Part shown: one piece after another, positions 27,270 through 36,431 of the stretch
Numbering within the stretch: position 1 is the stretch's first letter
Layout: each line of letters begins with the position of its first letter
From: Burkholderia sp. Nafp2/4-1b
GTDB taxonomy: Bacteria; Pseudomonadota; Gammaproteobacteria; Burkholderiales; Burkholderiaceae
Direction: 5' to 3'
Length of the DNA stretch: 64,000 nt
Assembly (NCBI RefSeq): GCF_003635165.1
Contig: NZ_ML058606.1
Location: forward strand, 124,001 to 188,000
Made by a program: the position numbers and the translations under genes
Notes under the pieces: generated by a model
Database searches by the model: none
The model's input: only the letters and a program-made list of their open reading frames with translations
Told to the model about the DNA's origin: nothing

Positions 27270-27300
27270 GCCCGCCATGCAAATGGCGGGCTTTTTGCTT
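27270..27300 (+). terminator. Rho-independent terminator after the 28-aa gene
   Basis: A 9-bp perfect stem GCCCGCCAT/ATGGCGGGC with GCAA tetraloop (27270-27291), followed by TTTTTGCTT. Confidence 0.88.
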
Positions 27301-27360
27301 TCTGACGGCTTACATATTGCAAGCGTTTGTGTGCATTGCCGCAATAACCAGTCAAATGCC

Positions 27361-27389
27361 TTGGCGCCGTAATCCTGGCTGTGCATAAT
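27361..27389 (+). promoter_or_regulatory. Putative sigma-70 promoter of uppP
   Basis: TTGGCG (27361-27366), a 17-base spacer and CATAAT (27384-27389), about 75 bases before the uppP start. Confidence 0.5.
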
Positions 27390-27465
27390 CGGGGCGCGTT
27401 TTTTCGGACGCGCGCTGCGTCGTCCGCTTTCCTTCCCGATTGATCACCACTAAAAGGACCGACGC

Positions 27466-28296
27466 GTGAGTCTCTGGTTTCTGGTATTCCTGAGCGTCCT
27501 GCAGGGCGTCACCGAACTCTTCCCCGTCAGCAGTCTTGGCCACACGCTGCTCGTTCCCGCGCTGTTCGGCATGCATATCGACAAGCATGCGCCGCAGTTG
27601 CTGCCGTTCCTCGTCGCGCTGCACCTCGGCACCGCGCTCGCGCTGCTGTGGTATTTCCGCGCGCGCTGGATCGCGCTGATCAGCGGCTTCTTCGCGCAGC
27701 TCGGCGGCCGCAAGAACGATGACGGGCATCTGATGTGGGCGCTTATCATCGGCACGATTCCGACCGGGATCGTTGGCCTGCTGCTCGAGAAGCGCATCGA
27801 GCGCGTGTTTCACGACCTGCGGATCGTCGCGATCGCGCTGATCATCAACGGCGTGCTGCTGTGGGTCGGCGATCGGATTCAGCGCAGCCGTGCGCACCAG
27901 CCGCCCGAGAAGATGACGTTCAAGCAGGCGTTCTTCGTCGGTCTCGCGCAGATCGGGGCGCTGATTCCGGGTTTCTCGCGCAGCGGGCTGACGATGATCG
28001 CCGGTAACGTAGCGGGCCTGACCGCGGAGAAGGCGGCGGAGTTTTCGTTCCTGCTCGGCACGCCGATCATTTTTGCGGCGGGCGTGCTCGAGCTGCCGAA
28101 GCTGTTCCATGCGCGGGATCAGCTCGCGGACGCGCTGCTCGGCGGTGTGTTGACGGCGATTGCGGCTTATCTGAGCGTGCGGTTTTTGATGCGCTATTTC
28201 GAAGGGCGCGGGCGGCTGGCTTCGTTCGGCGTGTATTGCGTGATTGCCGGGGTGTTCTGTCTCGGGTGGTTCATGCTGCATCCGCAGCCGGTTTGA
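27466..28296 (+). CDS. uppP: Undecaprenyl-diphosphatase UppP (BacA)
   Basis: A 276-residue polytopic inner-membrane enzyme that dephosphorylates undecaprenyl pyrophosphate so the lipid carrier can be reused for peptidoglycan and polysaccharide export; it also confers bacitracin tolerance. Signature segments are [15 protein letters not shown] near the N-terminus (catalytic Glu and Ser region) and [10 protein letters not shown] (Arg-containing P-loop-like motif), with about 7-8 hydrophobic helices. The start is GTG at 27466, preceded by AAAAGGACC. Single-gene unit with its own promoter and a downstream hairpin terminator. Confidence 0.94.
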   Translation: MSLWFLVFLSVLQGVTELFPVSSLGHTLLVPALFGMHIDKHAPQLLPFLVALHLGTALALLWYFRARWIALISGFFAQLGGRKNDDGHLMWALIIGTIPTGIVGLLLEKRIERVFHDLRIVAIALIINGVLLWVGDRIQRSRAHQPPEKMTFKQAFFVGLAQIGALIPGFSRSGLTMIAGNVAGLTAEKAAEFSFLLGTPIIFAAGVLELPKLFHARDQLADALLGGVLTAIAAYLSVRFLMRYFEGRGRLASFGVYCVIAGVFCLGWFMLHPQPV

Positions 28297-28354
28297 TGGC
28301 TGTGGCGCCGGTCGCGCGTCGCGCGTGATGTGACGCGATGATCGGGTATAATTT

Positions 28355-28388
28355 CGGGCTCGGCTTCATGCCGGGCCCGTTTTGTTTT
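28355..28388 (+). terminator. Rho-independent terminator after uppP
   Basis: Stem CGGGCTCGGC/GCCGGGCCCG (one mismatch) with a TTCAT loop, then TTTTGTTTT. A GGGTATAATT -10-like box sits directly upstream at 28345-28353. A promoter starting just before a terminator would give a very short or attenuated transcript toward tRNA-Arg. Confidence 0.75.
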
Positions 28389-28482
28389 CGGGGCTTTGCG
28401 TTTCGCGATCTTGGTCGCGTTGCTCGAAGCCTCGTGTGGCGAATCGCGGTCCGGGTCGTGTGGCCGTGTCTCTTCTCCGCGA

Positions 28483-28559
28483 CCGCCCTTAGCTCAGTTG
28501 GATAGAGCAACGGCCTTCTAAGCCGTAGGCCGCAGGTTCGAATCCTGCAGGGCGGGCCA
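28483..28559 (+). tRNA. tRNA-Arg (anticodon UCU)
   Basis: 77 nt with encoded CCA. Acceptor CCGCCCT/AGGGCGG pairs; D arm GCTCAGTTGGATAGAGC; anticodon arm ACGGC-CTTCTAA-GCCGT with anticodon TCT; T arm GCAGG-TTCGAAT-CCTGC. The antisense strand gives the familiar spurious peptide RPAGFEPAAYGLEG and is not a gene. Confidence 0.96.
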
Positions 28560-28972
28560 ACAATCTCCCTTGTGCACCAAGCCATAGGCGGCTTTCGAAA
28601 GCTTCCGACGTCTGATGCTGATCCACCAATATTGACCAAACCTTGACCGCATCCAGCATGCGCGGCCAGGTGGCTTGCCGAGCGGTGGTTCGGCGGTCGT
28701 GCGCGGGGCCAGGTGAGTGGCCAAGTGAGTGGCCCGGCGTGTGCACCGGTTTCCGGCACCCCCGCACGATGTCGCACGTGATCGGCTGCGTCCGACACCG
28801 AATGGCGGCGATCCGCGCGATCACAGCATTCGAAGCATTTGAGAGCATTGTCGTTTGCGAACGACCGTGCTAAATTCCCCGCCAGCACTTGCAGTCACCG
28901 ACCGAATTATCCGGTTCCGAAAACCGGAGCCAACCGGCGCACCGACGCGCGGCCGGACAGGAGACAGACGTG
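28560..28972. other. Gene-free stretch downstream of tRNA-Arg
   Basis: About 410 bases without a convincing gene on either strand. It holds a 12-bp direct repeat (CA(G/A)GTGAGTGGC twice, near 28710-28732). Open frames here are shadows of the antisense tRNA. The base composition is close to the chromosome average. Position directly after a tRNA is typical for integration sites, but I see no integrase remnant. Confidence 0.4.
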
Positions 28973-29074
28973 ATGGAGCATGCATCGATCGAGCAACCGT
29001 GGATCGACCGGACCGCGCATGAGCGGCAGCCGGTGATGCGGCAAAGGCCCGCCACGCGGAGGGCGTCCCGATGA
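28973..29074 (+). CDS. Possible small upstream reading frame coupled to the acyl-CoA dehydrogenase
   Basis: 33 codons from an ATG with AGGAGA about 9-14 bases upstream, ending in a TGA that overlaps the start of the next gene (ATGA at 29071-29074). The predicted peptide (MEHASIEQPWIDRTAHERQP...) has no recognisable domain and is rich in Arg. It could be a translated leader or chance; the good ribosome site and the stop-start overlap are the only support. Confidence 0.3.
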   Translation: MEHASIEQPWIDRTAHERQPVMRQRPATRRASR

Positions 29075-30900
29075 GCCTGTTGATGTCGCGACGGGATCTC
29101 GCGTTCCTGCTGTACGACTGGCTCGATGCCGATGCGCTCGCGACCTTGCCGCGTTATGCGGAGCACAGCCGCGAGACGTTCGATGCAGTGCTCGACACCA
29201 GCGAGCGGATCGCGGCCGACCTGTTCGCGCCGCATGCGGCGCGCGCCGATCGCGAGGAGCCGCAGTTCGACGGCGAGCGCGTGACACTGATCCCCGAAGT
29301 CGAGCCAGCCGTGCGCGCCTTCGCGGAAGCCGGCCTGATCGCCGCAGGCCAGGACGAAGCGTTCGGCGGGATGCAACTGCCGAAACTGATCGAAGCCGCG
29401 TCGTTCCTGTTCTTCCAGGCCGCCAACATCGCGACGGCCGCGTATCCGTTCCTGACCGTCGCGAACGCGAACCTGCTGCTCGCGCACGGCAGCCCCGCGC
29501 AGATCGATGCGTTCGCGCGTCCCGAGCTCGAAGGGCGCTTCTTCGGCACGATGTGCCTGTCCGAGCCGCAAGCCGGGTCATCGCTGTCCGACATCGTCAC
29601 GCGCGCCGATTTCGACGGCGAATCGCAGTTCGGCCTGCGCTACCGGATCACCGGCAACAAGATGTGGATTTCCGGCGGCGAGCACGAACTGACGGAGAAC
29701 ATCGTTCACCTCGTGCTCGCGAAAATTCCCGACGAACACGGGAGGCTTCAGCCCGGCACGCGCGGCATCTCGCTGTTCATCGTCCCCAAGTATTTGCCAT
29801 CCGACGACGGCACTCCTCGCGGCGAGCACAACGACGTGGTGCTCGCGGGCCTGAACCACAAGATGGGCTATCGCGGCACGACCAACTGCCTGCTGAACTT
29901 CGGCGAAGGCACGCGCCATCGTCCGCATGGACGCGCCGGCGCGATCGGCTATTTGGTCGGCAAGCCGAATCATGGCCTCGCGTACATGTTCCACATGATG
30001 AACGAGGCCCGCATCGGCGTCGGCGCGGGTGCGGTGGCGCTCGGCTACACCGGTTACCTGCACGCGCTCGACTATGCACGCAACCGGCCGCAGGGCCGTC
30101 CGCTCGGGCCGACCGGCAAGGACGCCGCCGCGCCGCAGGCGCCGATCGTCGCGCATCCGGACGTGCGGCGCATGCTGCTCGCGCAGAAGGCGTACGTCGA
30201 GGGCGGGCTCGCGCTGATCCTGTACTGCGCGAAGCTGGTCGACGAAGCGCGCGCGCACGTCGATGCAGCGGTGCGCGCCGAATCCGCGCAATTGCTCGAC
30301 ATCCTGACGCCGATCGCGAAGAGCTGGCCGTCGCAGTGGTGTCTCGCGGCCAACGATCTCGCGATCCAGGTGCATGGCGGCTACGGCTACACGCGCGACT
30401 ATCCGGTCGAGCGGCTCTATCGCGACAATCGTCTCAACCCGATTCACGAAGGCACGCACGGCATTCAGGCGCTCGACCTGCTGGGCCGCAAGGTCGGGCA
30501 GGACGACGGCGCGCTGCTGAGAACGCTCGATGCGCGCGTCGGCGCAACGGTCGAACGCGCGCGCGCCACGGACGGCGACACACGCACGCAGGCCGACGCG
30601 CTCGCGCAGCGCTGGGCGCGGCTCGTCGACGTCACGCGCGCACTGGCCGCGCTCGGCGATCCGCAGGTGCGGCTCGCGAACGCGAGCGTCTACCTGGAGG
30701 CGTTCGGGCATCTGGTGGTCGCGTGGCTGTGGCTCGACGTGACGCTCGCCGCGCACGGGCGCGACGACGATTTCCACGACGGCAAGCGTGCGGCCGCGCG
30801 TTATTTCTTTCGCTGGGAGCTGCCGAAGGTGGATGCGCAGCTCGATCTGCTGGCGAGCGTCGATACGACGACGCTCGAGATGCGCGACGCATGGTTCTGA
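29071..30900 (+). CDS. Acyl-CoA dehydrogenase (long, 609-residue type)
   Basis: FAD enzyme oxidising an acyl-CoA to the 2-enoyl-CoA. Recognisable are the FAD/substrate segment GTMCLSEPQAGSSLSDI, the ITGNKMWISGGEHE strand, the MNEARIGVGAGAVALGYTGY helix, and the C-terminal QVHGGYGYTRDYPVERLYRD with NPIHEGTHGIQ (Glu460, the usual catalytic base in this subgroup). The extra C-terminal domain places it with the longer AcdA/DmdC-like dehydrogenases. The ATG at 29071 has GGAGGG upstream; MSRRDLAF four codons later is an alternative. A quinone oxidoreductase and a SnoaL-like gene follow on the same strand. Confidence 0.92.
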   Translation: MSLLMSRRDLAFLLYDWLDADALATLPRYAEHSRETFDAVLDTSERIAADLFAPHAARADREEPQFDGERVTLIPEVEPAVRAFAEAGLIAAGQDEAFGGMQLPKLIEAASFLFFQAANIATAAYPFLTVANANLLLAHGSPAQIDAFARPELEGRFFGTMCLSEPQAGSSLSDIVTRADFDGESQFGLRYRITGNKMWISGGEHELTENIVHLVLAKIPDEHGRLQPGTRGISLFIVPKYLPSDDGTPRGEHNDVVLAGLNHKMGYRGTTNCLLNFGEGTRHRPHGRAGAIGYLVGKPNHGLAYMFHMMNEARIGVGAGAVALGYTGYLHALDYARNRPQGRPLGPTGKDAAAPQAPIVAHPDVRRMLLAQKAYVEGGLALILYCAKLVDEARAHVDAAVRAESAQLLDILTPIAKSWPSQWCLAANDLAIQVHGGYGYTRDYPVERLYRDNRLNPIHEGTHGIQALDLLGRKVGQDDGALLRTLDARVGATVERARATDGDTRTQADALAQRWARLVDVTRALAALGDPQVRLANASVYLEAFGHLVVAWLWLDVTLAAHGRDDDFHDGKRAAARYFFRWELPKVDAQLDLLASVDTTTLEMRDAWF

Positions 30901-31030
30901 GCGTCGCGTTGCACGGATGAAGGGCGGTGCGCGAGCAGGCCGGTACGTGTCTGCATCGTGCACCGATCGCGCGGGCGAGTCCCGCTGCGGTATCGATGCG
31001 CGGCGATGTCGCGCAAGGAGAGACGAGAAC

Positions 31031-32011
31031 ATGAAAGCCCTGCTGTGTACCGCATTCGGTCCGATCGACAGCTTGCGTATCGAGGACGTCGCGATTCCCG
31101 AACCGGCTGCCGGACAGGTGCGGATTCGCGTGAAGGCGGCCTCGCTCAATTTCCCCGATGCATTGATCGTCCAAGGGTTGTATCAGGTGAAGCCGGCGCT
31201 GCCGTTCTCGCCCGGCGCGGAATTCGCCGGCGTGATCGACGCGGTCGGTGATGGCGTGAGCGCGTGGCAGCCGGGCGACGAGGTGGTCGCGTTCACCGGC
31301 CACGGCGGTTTCGCCGAGCACTGCGTGGCCGACGCGCAGCAGATCGCGGCGCTGCCGCCGGGGATGACGTTCGAGCAGGGCGCGGCCCTCGTGCTGGCCT
31401 ACGGCACGTCGCTGCACGCGCTGCAGCAGCGCGCGCGCCTGCAGCAGGGTGAGACGCTGCTGGTGCTGGGGGCGGCAGGCGGCGTCGGGCTGGCGGCGAT
31501 CGAGATCGCGAAGGCGTTGGGCGCGCGGGTGATCGCGGCCGCGTCGAGTGCCGAGAAACTCGCGCTGTGCCGCGAAGCCGGCGCCGACGACACCATCGAC
31601 TATGCGACCGAAGACCTGCGGCGCCGTATCGACGAACTGACCGGCGGACGCGGCGCGGACGTCGTCTACGATCCGGTCGGCGGTGCATACACCGAGGCGG
31701 CGCTGCGCGCGACCGCGTGGCGCGGCCGCTTCCTCGTGGTCGGCTTCGCGGCCGGCGAGATTCCGAAGATCGCGCTGAACCTCGCGCTGCTCAAGGAGCG
31801 CGACATCCTCGGCGTGTTCTGGGGCGACGCGGTGCGGCGCGATCCCGCGCAGCATGCGGCGAACATGCGCCAGCTCGCGCAGTGGTTCGCAGCCGGCAAG
31901 GTGCGGCCCGCGATCACCGAGCGCGTGCCGCTGTCGGGTGCGGCCGACGCGATCGCGCGGATGGCGAACCGGCAGGTCAAGGGCAAGGTCGTGATCCTGC
32001 CGGACGCGTGA
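31031..32011 (+). CDS. NADPH:quinone oxidoreductase family protein (zinc-independent MDR)
   Basis: A 326-residue medium-chain reductase. GroES-like N-terminal half (SLNFPDALIVQGLYQVKPALPFSPGAEFAG) and Rossmann half with the nucleotide-binding motif VLGAAGGVGLAAIEIAKALGA. No zinc-binding cysteines, so it is the quinone/enoyl reductase type. AAGGAG lies about 13 bases before the ATG at 31031. It follows the acyl-CoA dehydrogenase by 130 bases and may act in the same fatty-acid or aromatic-acid breakdown path; this is inferred from proximity. Confidence 0.9.
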   Translation: MKALLCTAFGPIDSLRIEDVAIPEPAAGQVRIRVKAASLNFPDALIVQGLYQVKPALPFSPGAEFAGVIDAVGDGVSAWQPGDEVVAFTGHGGFAEHCVADAQQIAALPPGMTFEQGAALVLAYGTSLHALQQRARLQQGETLLVLGAAGGVGLAAIEIAKALGARVIAAASSAEKLALCREAGADDTIDYATEDLRRRIDELTGGRGADVVYDPVGGAYTEAALRATAWRGRFLVVGFAAGEIPKIALNLALLKERDILGVFWGDAVRRDPAQHAANMRQLAQWFAAGKVRPAITERVPLSGAADAIARMANRQVKGKVVILPDA

Positions 32012-32106
32012 TTATGCCGGCGCTGGACGACGCGGCAGCGGGCCAACCGGGCGCCGGTCTTCGATCGTCGAGCGCCGTTTCCATGACGTTATCGGAGTCG
32101 TTGAGC

Positions 32107-32544
32107 ATGCAACCTTTGTCGAATCTGAACCCCGCCGTCGCGACATCGCTCGATGCGTGGCACACGATGCTCGCGCGCAAGGATTTCAGCGAGCTCGACA
32201 CGATCGTCCACCCGGACGCCGTGTTCCGCTCGCCGATGGCGTTCAAGCCGTACGGCCCGGCGCCCGCGCTGCTGCTCGCGCTGCGCACGGTCGTCACGAT
32301 CCTCGAGAACTTCGAATATCACCGCCAGTTCGCGGACGACGACGGCACGAGCGTCGTGCTCGAATTCAGCGCGACGATCGGCGACAAGCGGCTGAAGGGA
32401 ATCGACATGATCCGCTTCGACGTGGAGGGGCGGATCGTCGAATTCGAGGTGATGATCCGGCCGTTCAACGCGCTGCAGGCGCTCGGCGCGGAAATGGGCG
32501 CGCGACTCGGACAGCAGTTGCCGGCGTTCAAGGTGGGTGGGTGA
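32107..32544 (+). CDS. SnoaL-like (NTF2-fold) protein
   Basis: 145 residues with the NTF2/SnoaL pattern: N-terminal helix SLDAWHTMLARKDFSELDTIVHPDAVFRSPM, then beta strands (GTSVVLEFSATIGDKRLKGIDMIRFD, GRIVEFEVMIRPFNAL). Usually a small-molecule binding or isomerase-like fold; no specific activity can be assigned. The ATG at 32107 follows GGAG at 9-bp spacing; an upstream ATG at 32083 is also in frame. Last gene of the acyl-CoA dehydrogenase run. Confidence 0.8.
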   Translation: MQPLSNLNPAVATSLDAWHTMLARKDFSELDTIVHPDAVFRSPMAFKPYGPAPALLLALRTVVTILENFEYHRQFADDDGTSVVLEFSATIGDKRLKGIDMIRFDVEGRIVEFEVMIRPFNALQALGAEMGARLGQQLPAFKVGG

Positions 32545-32762
32545 GCGATGGCGGCGCGGACGATGCCGTCTGCGCGCGTCGGTCAGTGTTCCTAATCCTG
32601 ACGTTGTAGGCTGCATCCTGGAATGGTGCCGGCGAAGCGGCGGAAAAGTGAAGCGCATCGCCTCGAGTACCGGGCCCGCGTATTGCATTGTCGGCGGACT
32701 CCGGGAGCAAACACCGTTCCGCCCGGCAAACCCGAGGCCGCGAGCCGTCGCGCATCAGACAT

Positions 32763-34133
32763 TCATCCGAGCGGCGTGACCGCGACCGTGCGGTCGCTCC
32801 GATCATGCATCATGTGAGCCGGCGCGTCGCCAAGAAAGTCCGGCAACGTACGCGCCGGCAGCGACATCACGAAGCGGGCGCCGCCGAGCGGCGAATCCTC
32901 GAGCCGCACGTTGCCGCCATGCACGAGTGCGACGCGCCGCACGATCGCGAGCCCCAGGCCGAAGCCGCCGGTCTGCCGGTCGCGGCTCGAGTCGAGCCGC
33001 TGGAACGGTTCGAACACGCGCGCACGGTCGGCCGCCGGAATGCCGGGCCCGTCGTCGTCGACGCTCAGCACCAGCGCGCCGGCCGCATCGCGCGTCGCCG
33101 CCAGCAGCACCGTGCGCGACGCATAGCGCGTGCCGTTGCGGATCAGGTTCAGCAGCGCGCGGGCAACCAGCTTCGGATCGCATACGTGAGCGGCGGGCGC
33201 GCCGGTCGTCGACACGTCGAGCGTGAGGCCGCGATCGGCGATATCGTTCGCGACATTGCCGGCCACGCTGTCGATCAGCGCATCGACGACGACGTCCATC
33301 GGCGCGAGTTCGCTGGCACCTTGTTCCAGCCGCCCGATGGTCAGCAACTCGGTCACCAGCTCGTCGAGTTCGCGCACATCGCGCCGCAGTTCGTCGCGGC
33401 GTTCACGCATCCGGCCGCTGTCGTCGGCGTCGGCGAGCAGCGCGAGCCCGAACTCCAGGCGCGCGAGCGGCGTCTTCAGCTCGTGCGAGATGCCGTGCAT
33501 CATCTCGCGCTGCTGCTTGATCGACGCCTCGATTCGCTCGGCCATGTCGTTGAATTGCTGCGACAGCTCGTAGATGTTCGAGCGCCCGGACAGCTTCACG
33601 CGCGTCGATAGCCTGCCCGCGCCGAACGAGTGGGCTGCGGCCTGCAGCTTGCGCAGGTCGCGCCAGTGATACGAGATCCACAACACGACCGCTAGCAGCG
33701 CGGCAAGCGCGAGCAGGAGATACGCGTAGATCTTGATGTCGAGGTCGAACGGCTGGTTCGGGCGCGCGTGCAGCACGGAGCCATCCGCGAGCGGCATGTA
33801 GTAATCCTTGCCGTCGTGGCTGATCGCGATCCTGCCGCCTTCGAGGTCGCGCAGCGGCGCACCGCTCAACTGGGCGCGCGCATTTGCCATCGACATGAAG
33901 TCCAAGCGTTCGTAGCCGTGCTTCGCGAGTTCGCGCAGCGCGAGCGTGCGCTGCGGACCGGGATGGCGTTCGAGATAGTCGTTCAGCACGAATGCATAGG
34001 TCGTCAGCGAGTCGCGCTGCGCCTGCGCCGCGCGCTCGTAGAAGATCCGGTCGAACGAGATCTGGATGAACGCGATCGATCCGGCCACGCACAGGATCAC
34101 GATGAGGTACAGCCTGATCAACGGGCGCAGCAT
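32763..34133 (-). CDS. Sensor histidine kinase (RstB-like)
   Basis: 456 residues. Membrane helices at about 6-25 and 135-155 flank a periplasmic sensor loop of roughly 110 residues. HAMP follows (WRDLRKLQAAAHSFGAGRLSTRVKL), then the dimerisation helix with His217 in GISHELKTPLARLEF and the ATPase domain (NLIRNGTRYA, DDDGPGIP, GFGLGLAIVRRV). The stop overlaps nothing, but the start abuts the response regulator stop, so the two are translated together. The signal is unknown. Confidence 0.92.
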   Translation of the reverse strand: MLRPLIRLYLIVILCVAGSIAFIQISFDRIFYERAAQAQRDSLTTYAFVLNDYLERHPGPQRTLALRELAKHGYERLDFMSMANARAQLSGAPLRDLEGGRIAISHDGKDYYMPLADGSVLHARPNQPFDLDIKIYAYLLLALAALLAVVLWISYHWRDLRKLQAAAHSFGAGRLSTRVKLSGRSNIYELSQQFNDMAERIEASIKQQREMMHGISHELKTPLARLEFGLALLADADDSGRMRERRDELRRDVRELDELVTELLTIGRLEQGASELAPMDVVVDALIDSVAGNVANDIADRGLTLDVSTTGAPAAHVCDPKLVARALLNLIRNGTRYASRTVLLAATRDAAGALVLSVDDDGPGIPAADRARVFEPFQRLDSSRDRQTGGFGLGLAIVRRVALVHGGNVRLEDSPLGGARFVMSLPARTLPDFLGDAPAHMMHDRSDRTVAVTPLG

Positions 34134-34859
34134 TTATTCGTCCCACGCGGAAGGGCTGAACAGGTAACCGCGGCCCCAGATCGTCTTGATCTTGTGCGGC
34201 TCCGACGACGCGTCCTCGAAGCGGCGGCGCAGCTTCGAGATGCCGGAATCGACCGAGCGGTCGAGCCCGTCGAACTCGATTCCGCGCAACTGCTTCAGGA
34301 TGTCGTCGCGGCTCAGCACCGTGCCGGCCGCGCGCGCGAGGATCAGCAGCAGGTTGAATTCGGCCGTCTTCAGGTCGACCGGCTCGCCGCGCCACGTGAC
34401 GGTGCGGTTCGGCGGCGAAATAGTCAGTTCACCGAACACCAGCGCTTCGGCCGGGGCGGCGGCCGCTACCGGCACGGCCGGCTGCGCGCGGCGCAGCAGT
34501 GCGCGGGCGCGTGCCACCAGCACGCGCGGCTCGATCGGTTTCGTCACGTAGTCGTCGGCGCCGGTTTCGAGGCCGGCGACCTGGTCGTACACGTCCGCAC
34601 GCGCGGTGAGAATCAGCACCGGGACGTTGGTGAACGCGCGAATGCGGCGGCACACTTCCATCCCGTCGAGATTCGGCAGCATCAGGTCGAGTATCACCAG
34701 CGCGGGCTGGTGCTCGCGCACTGCCGCGACGGCCAGGTCGCCGCGCCGCACGACGGTCACCGCAAATTCATAGCTGTCGAGGTATTCGCGCACGAGCTGC
34801 GCGAGACGGTCGTCGTCCTCGATCAGCAGCACGCGGTATTTGAGCGGATTGTCGTTCAT
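34134..34859 (-). CDS. OmpR-family response regulator (RstA-like)
   Basis: 241 residues: receiver domain with acidic triad EDDD near residue 14 and phospho-acceptor Asp58 in LVILDLMLPNLDG, Lys in DDYVTKP, then a winged helix (FDGLDRSVDSGISKLRRRFE). The start at 34859 is preceded by GAAGAGAC; the frame is open about 60 codons upstream but reads as non-conserved. Directly upstream of its kinase, and divergent from the MipA-like gene 214 bases away, which may be its target. Confidence 0.92.
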   Translation of the reverse strand: MNDNPLKYRVLLIEDDDRLAQLVREYLDSYEFAVTVVRRGDLAVAAVREHQPALVILDLMLPNLDGMEVCRRIRAFTNVPVLILTARADVYDQVAGLETGADDYVTKPIEPRVLVARARALLRRAQPAVPVAAAAPAEALVFGELTISPPNRTVTWRGEPVDLKTAEFNLLLILARAAGTVLSRDDILKQLRGIEFDGLDRSVDSGISKLRRRFEDASSEPHKIKTIWGRGYLFSPSAWDE

Positions 34860-35073
34860 GGTCTCTTCGAAACGCGCGCGTCGTCCCACACCCGGACAAG
34901 CGGGCGCGCGGCGCGGCACGCGAATTTTATCCGGCGTTCCGGCGGCCCGGCCAGCAGCACGACAATCGCGAACAATCGAACACAATTGAGCACAGATTCT
35001 CCGCAGATTCGGGACAGTCTCCGCGCACGGCGGCACCTAGACTTCGGGCTTCCGTCACTCTTATCTCACTATT

Positions 35074-35853
35074 GTGCGCTCAACCCTTCGCCGCTCCCGT
35101 TATTGCGTGCCACTCGCCGGCCTGACTCTCGCCGCCGCCGCTCACGCGGAAAACCAGTATTCGATTTCGCTTGGCGGCGGGGTTGCGCCGCGTTACCCGG
35201 GGAGCAGCCAGTATCGCGGCGTCGTCGCGCCGGGGCTTGCCGCGAAGTTCGGCAACGGCTTCTTCATCGACAGCACCGAGGGCGCCGGCTACCGGCTGGA
35301 CCTGCCGCACGGCGTGTTCGTGTCGGCGGCGGTGAACTACGATCCGGGCCGCGCGGACGAGAACCGTTTCGACCTGCCCGGTTCCGACTACCTGAAGGGG
35401 ATGGGCCGGATTCCCGGCTCGGTGCTCGTCGGCGTGCGGGCAGGGGTCACGCTGTTCAATGCGGCCGAACTGAGCGTCGCGGTCGATACGCCGGTCACGC
35501 ATACGTCGCGCGGCGTGTCGGGCCATGTCGACCTCGCGGTGCCCGTGTTCAAGACGGCGCAGCACGAGATCATCGTGACCGGCAGCGTGCATGCGGGCAC
35601 CGGACGCTATACGCAGACCTTCTACGGCGTGACCGACGCACAGTCGATGACGAGCCGCTTCCGGCCCTATTCGACGAGCGGCGGGATCGACAGCGCGACG
35701 ATGTCGGTCGCGTGGAACTGGAACGTATCGCGGCACTGGTCGGTGCTCGCGACGGGCGGCGTCACGCGCTTGCTCGGTCGCTATGGCGACAGCCCGATCG
35801 TCCAGACGCGCAGCAACTACTACGGGATGGCCGGCGCGACGTACAAGTTTTGA
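35074..35853 (+). CDS. MipA/OmpV family outer membrane protein
   Basis: 259 residues: signal peptide ending AHAE about residue 26, then a beta-barrel pattern with alternating aromatic strands (YSISLGGGVAPRYPGSSQYRG is typical MipA/OmpV) and C-terminal YYGMAGATYKF ending in Phe. In E. coli the family includes the scaffold MipA for murein synthesis. The start is GTG at 35074. It is divergent from the RstAB-like two-component genes, an arrangement often meaning regulation by them. Confidence 0.88.
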   Translation: MRSTLRRSRYCVPLAGLTLAAAAHAENQYSISLGGGVAPRYPGSSQYRGVVAPGLAAKFGNGFFIDSTEGAGYRLDLPHGVFVSAAVNYDPGRADENRFDLPGSDYLKGMGRIPGSVLVGVRAGVTLFNAAELSVAVDTPVTHTSRGVSGHVDLAVPVFKTAQHEIIVTGSVHAGTGRYTQTFYGVTDAQSMTSRFRPYSTSGGIDSATMSVAWNWNVSRHWSVLATGGVTRLLGRYGDSPIVQTRSNYYGMAGATYKF

Positions 35854-35987
35854 GCGGGTTGCCGGCGCACGGATGTCGCGCGCTTCGCTGCACGCTTTGC
35901 TCCGCGATCGCAGCCGTCGCGGCGAATCGTGTGCGGTAACATGCAGGCGGGCCCGGCAGCACGCCGGGCCGCGACCGGGAGAATTCG

Positions 35988-36322
35988 ATGAAGAACACGA
36001 TCGCGCTGCTCGCCGTACTCGTTGCGAGCGCAACCTTTGCGGGATGTGCGGACATGAACACGAAACACCCGAACGCCACTGCCGGCGGAGCCGCGCCGAT
36101 CGGCGTTCCGCCGGGTGCCGCGAATGCGTGCAAGGCGGACGCCGCGCCGGACGACGCGCTGATCGGCAAGACCGAGGCCGTGCGGCCGCGCTGCTCGACG
36201 GCTGCCTGTGGCGCGTGCTCGAGCGCGACGGCCAGTCGCTGCCGGGCACGATGGACTATCGCATGGAGCGCCGCGACCTCGGTATTCGCGACGGGAAGGT
36301 GATCTGGGTGCGGCGCGGGTGA
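35988..36322 (+). pseudogene. I78-family peptidase inhibitor gene with single-base frameshift
   Basis: The first frame gives a lipoprotein signal (MKNTIALLAVLVASATFAGC) and the I78 beginning ACKADAAPDDALIGKTEA. At about 36180-36188 the I78 sequence moves to another frame and continues AALLDGCLWRVLERDGQ, GTMDYRMERRDLGIRDGKV to a TGA at 36322. Restoring one G (GTGCGG to GTGGCGG) rejoins both halves into a normal-size inhibitor of about 111 residues. As sequenced, the protein would end early and out of frame at 36302. I78 proteins inhibit serine peptidases. Either real inactivation or a sequence error. Confidence 0.75.
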
Positions 36323-36355
36323 GGGGTGGTGGGTGCGGACGAGTAATGGATGACG

Positions 36356-36376
36356 TTGCGGCCGTCACGGCCGCAA
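36356..36376. other. Small hairpin between convergent genes
   Basis: A 9-bp perfect stem TTGCGGCCG/CGGCCGCAA with TCA loop, between the I78 pseudogene (+) and the transglycosylase gene (-). Only two T residues follow, so a terminator role is possible but weakly supported. Confidence 0.35.
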
Positions 36377-36431
36377 TTGCCGGGGTGGCGCACAAGCGGG
36401 TTTGCATGCCGGGCGCGCATCGGCCCGCGCG

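Noticed and set aside
28489-28848. 119-codon minus-strand frame ending in RPAGFEPAAYGLEG
   Set aside because: Antisense of tRNA-Arg; a known type of spurious protein.
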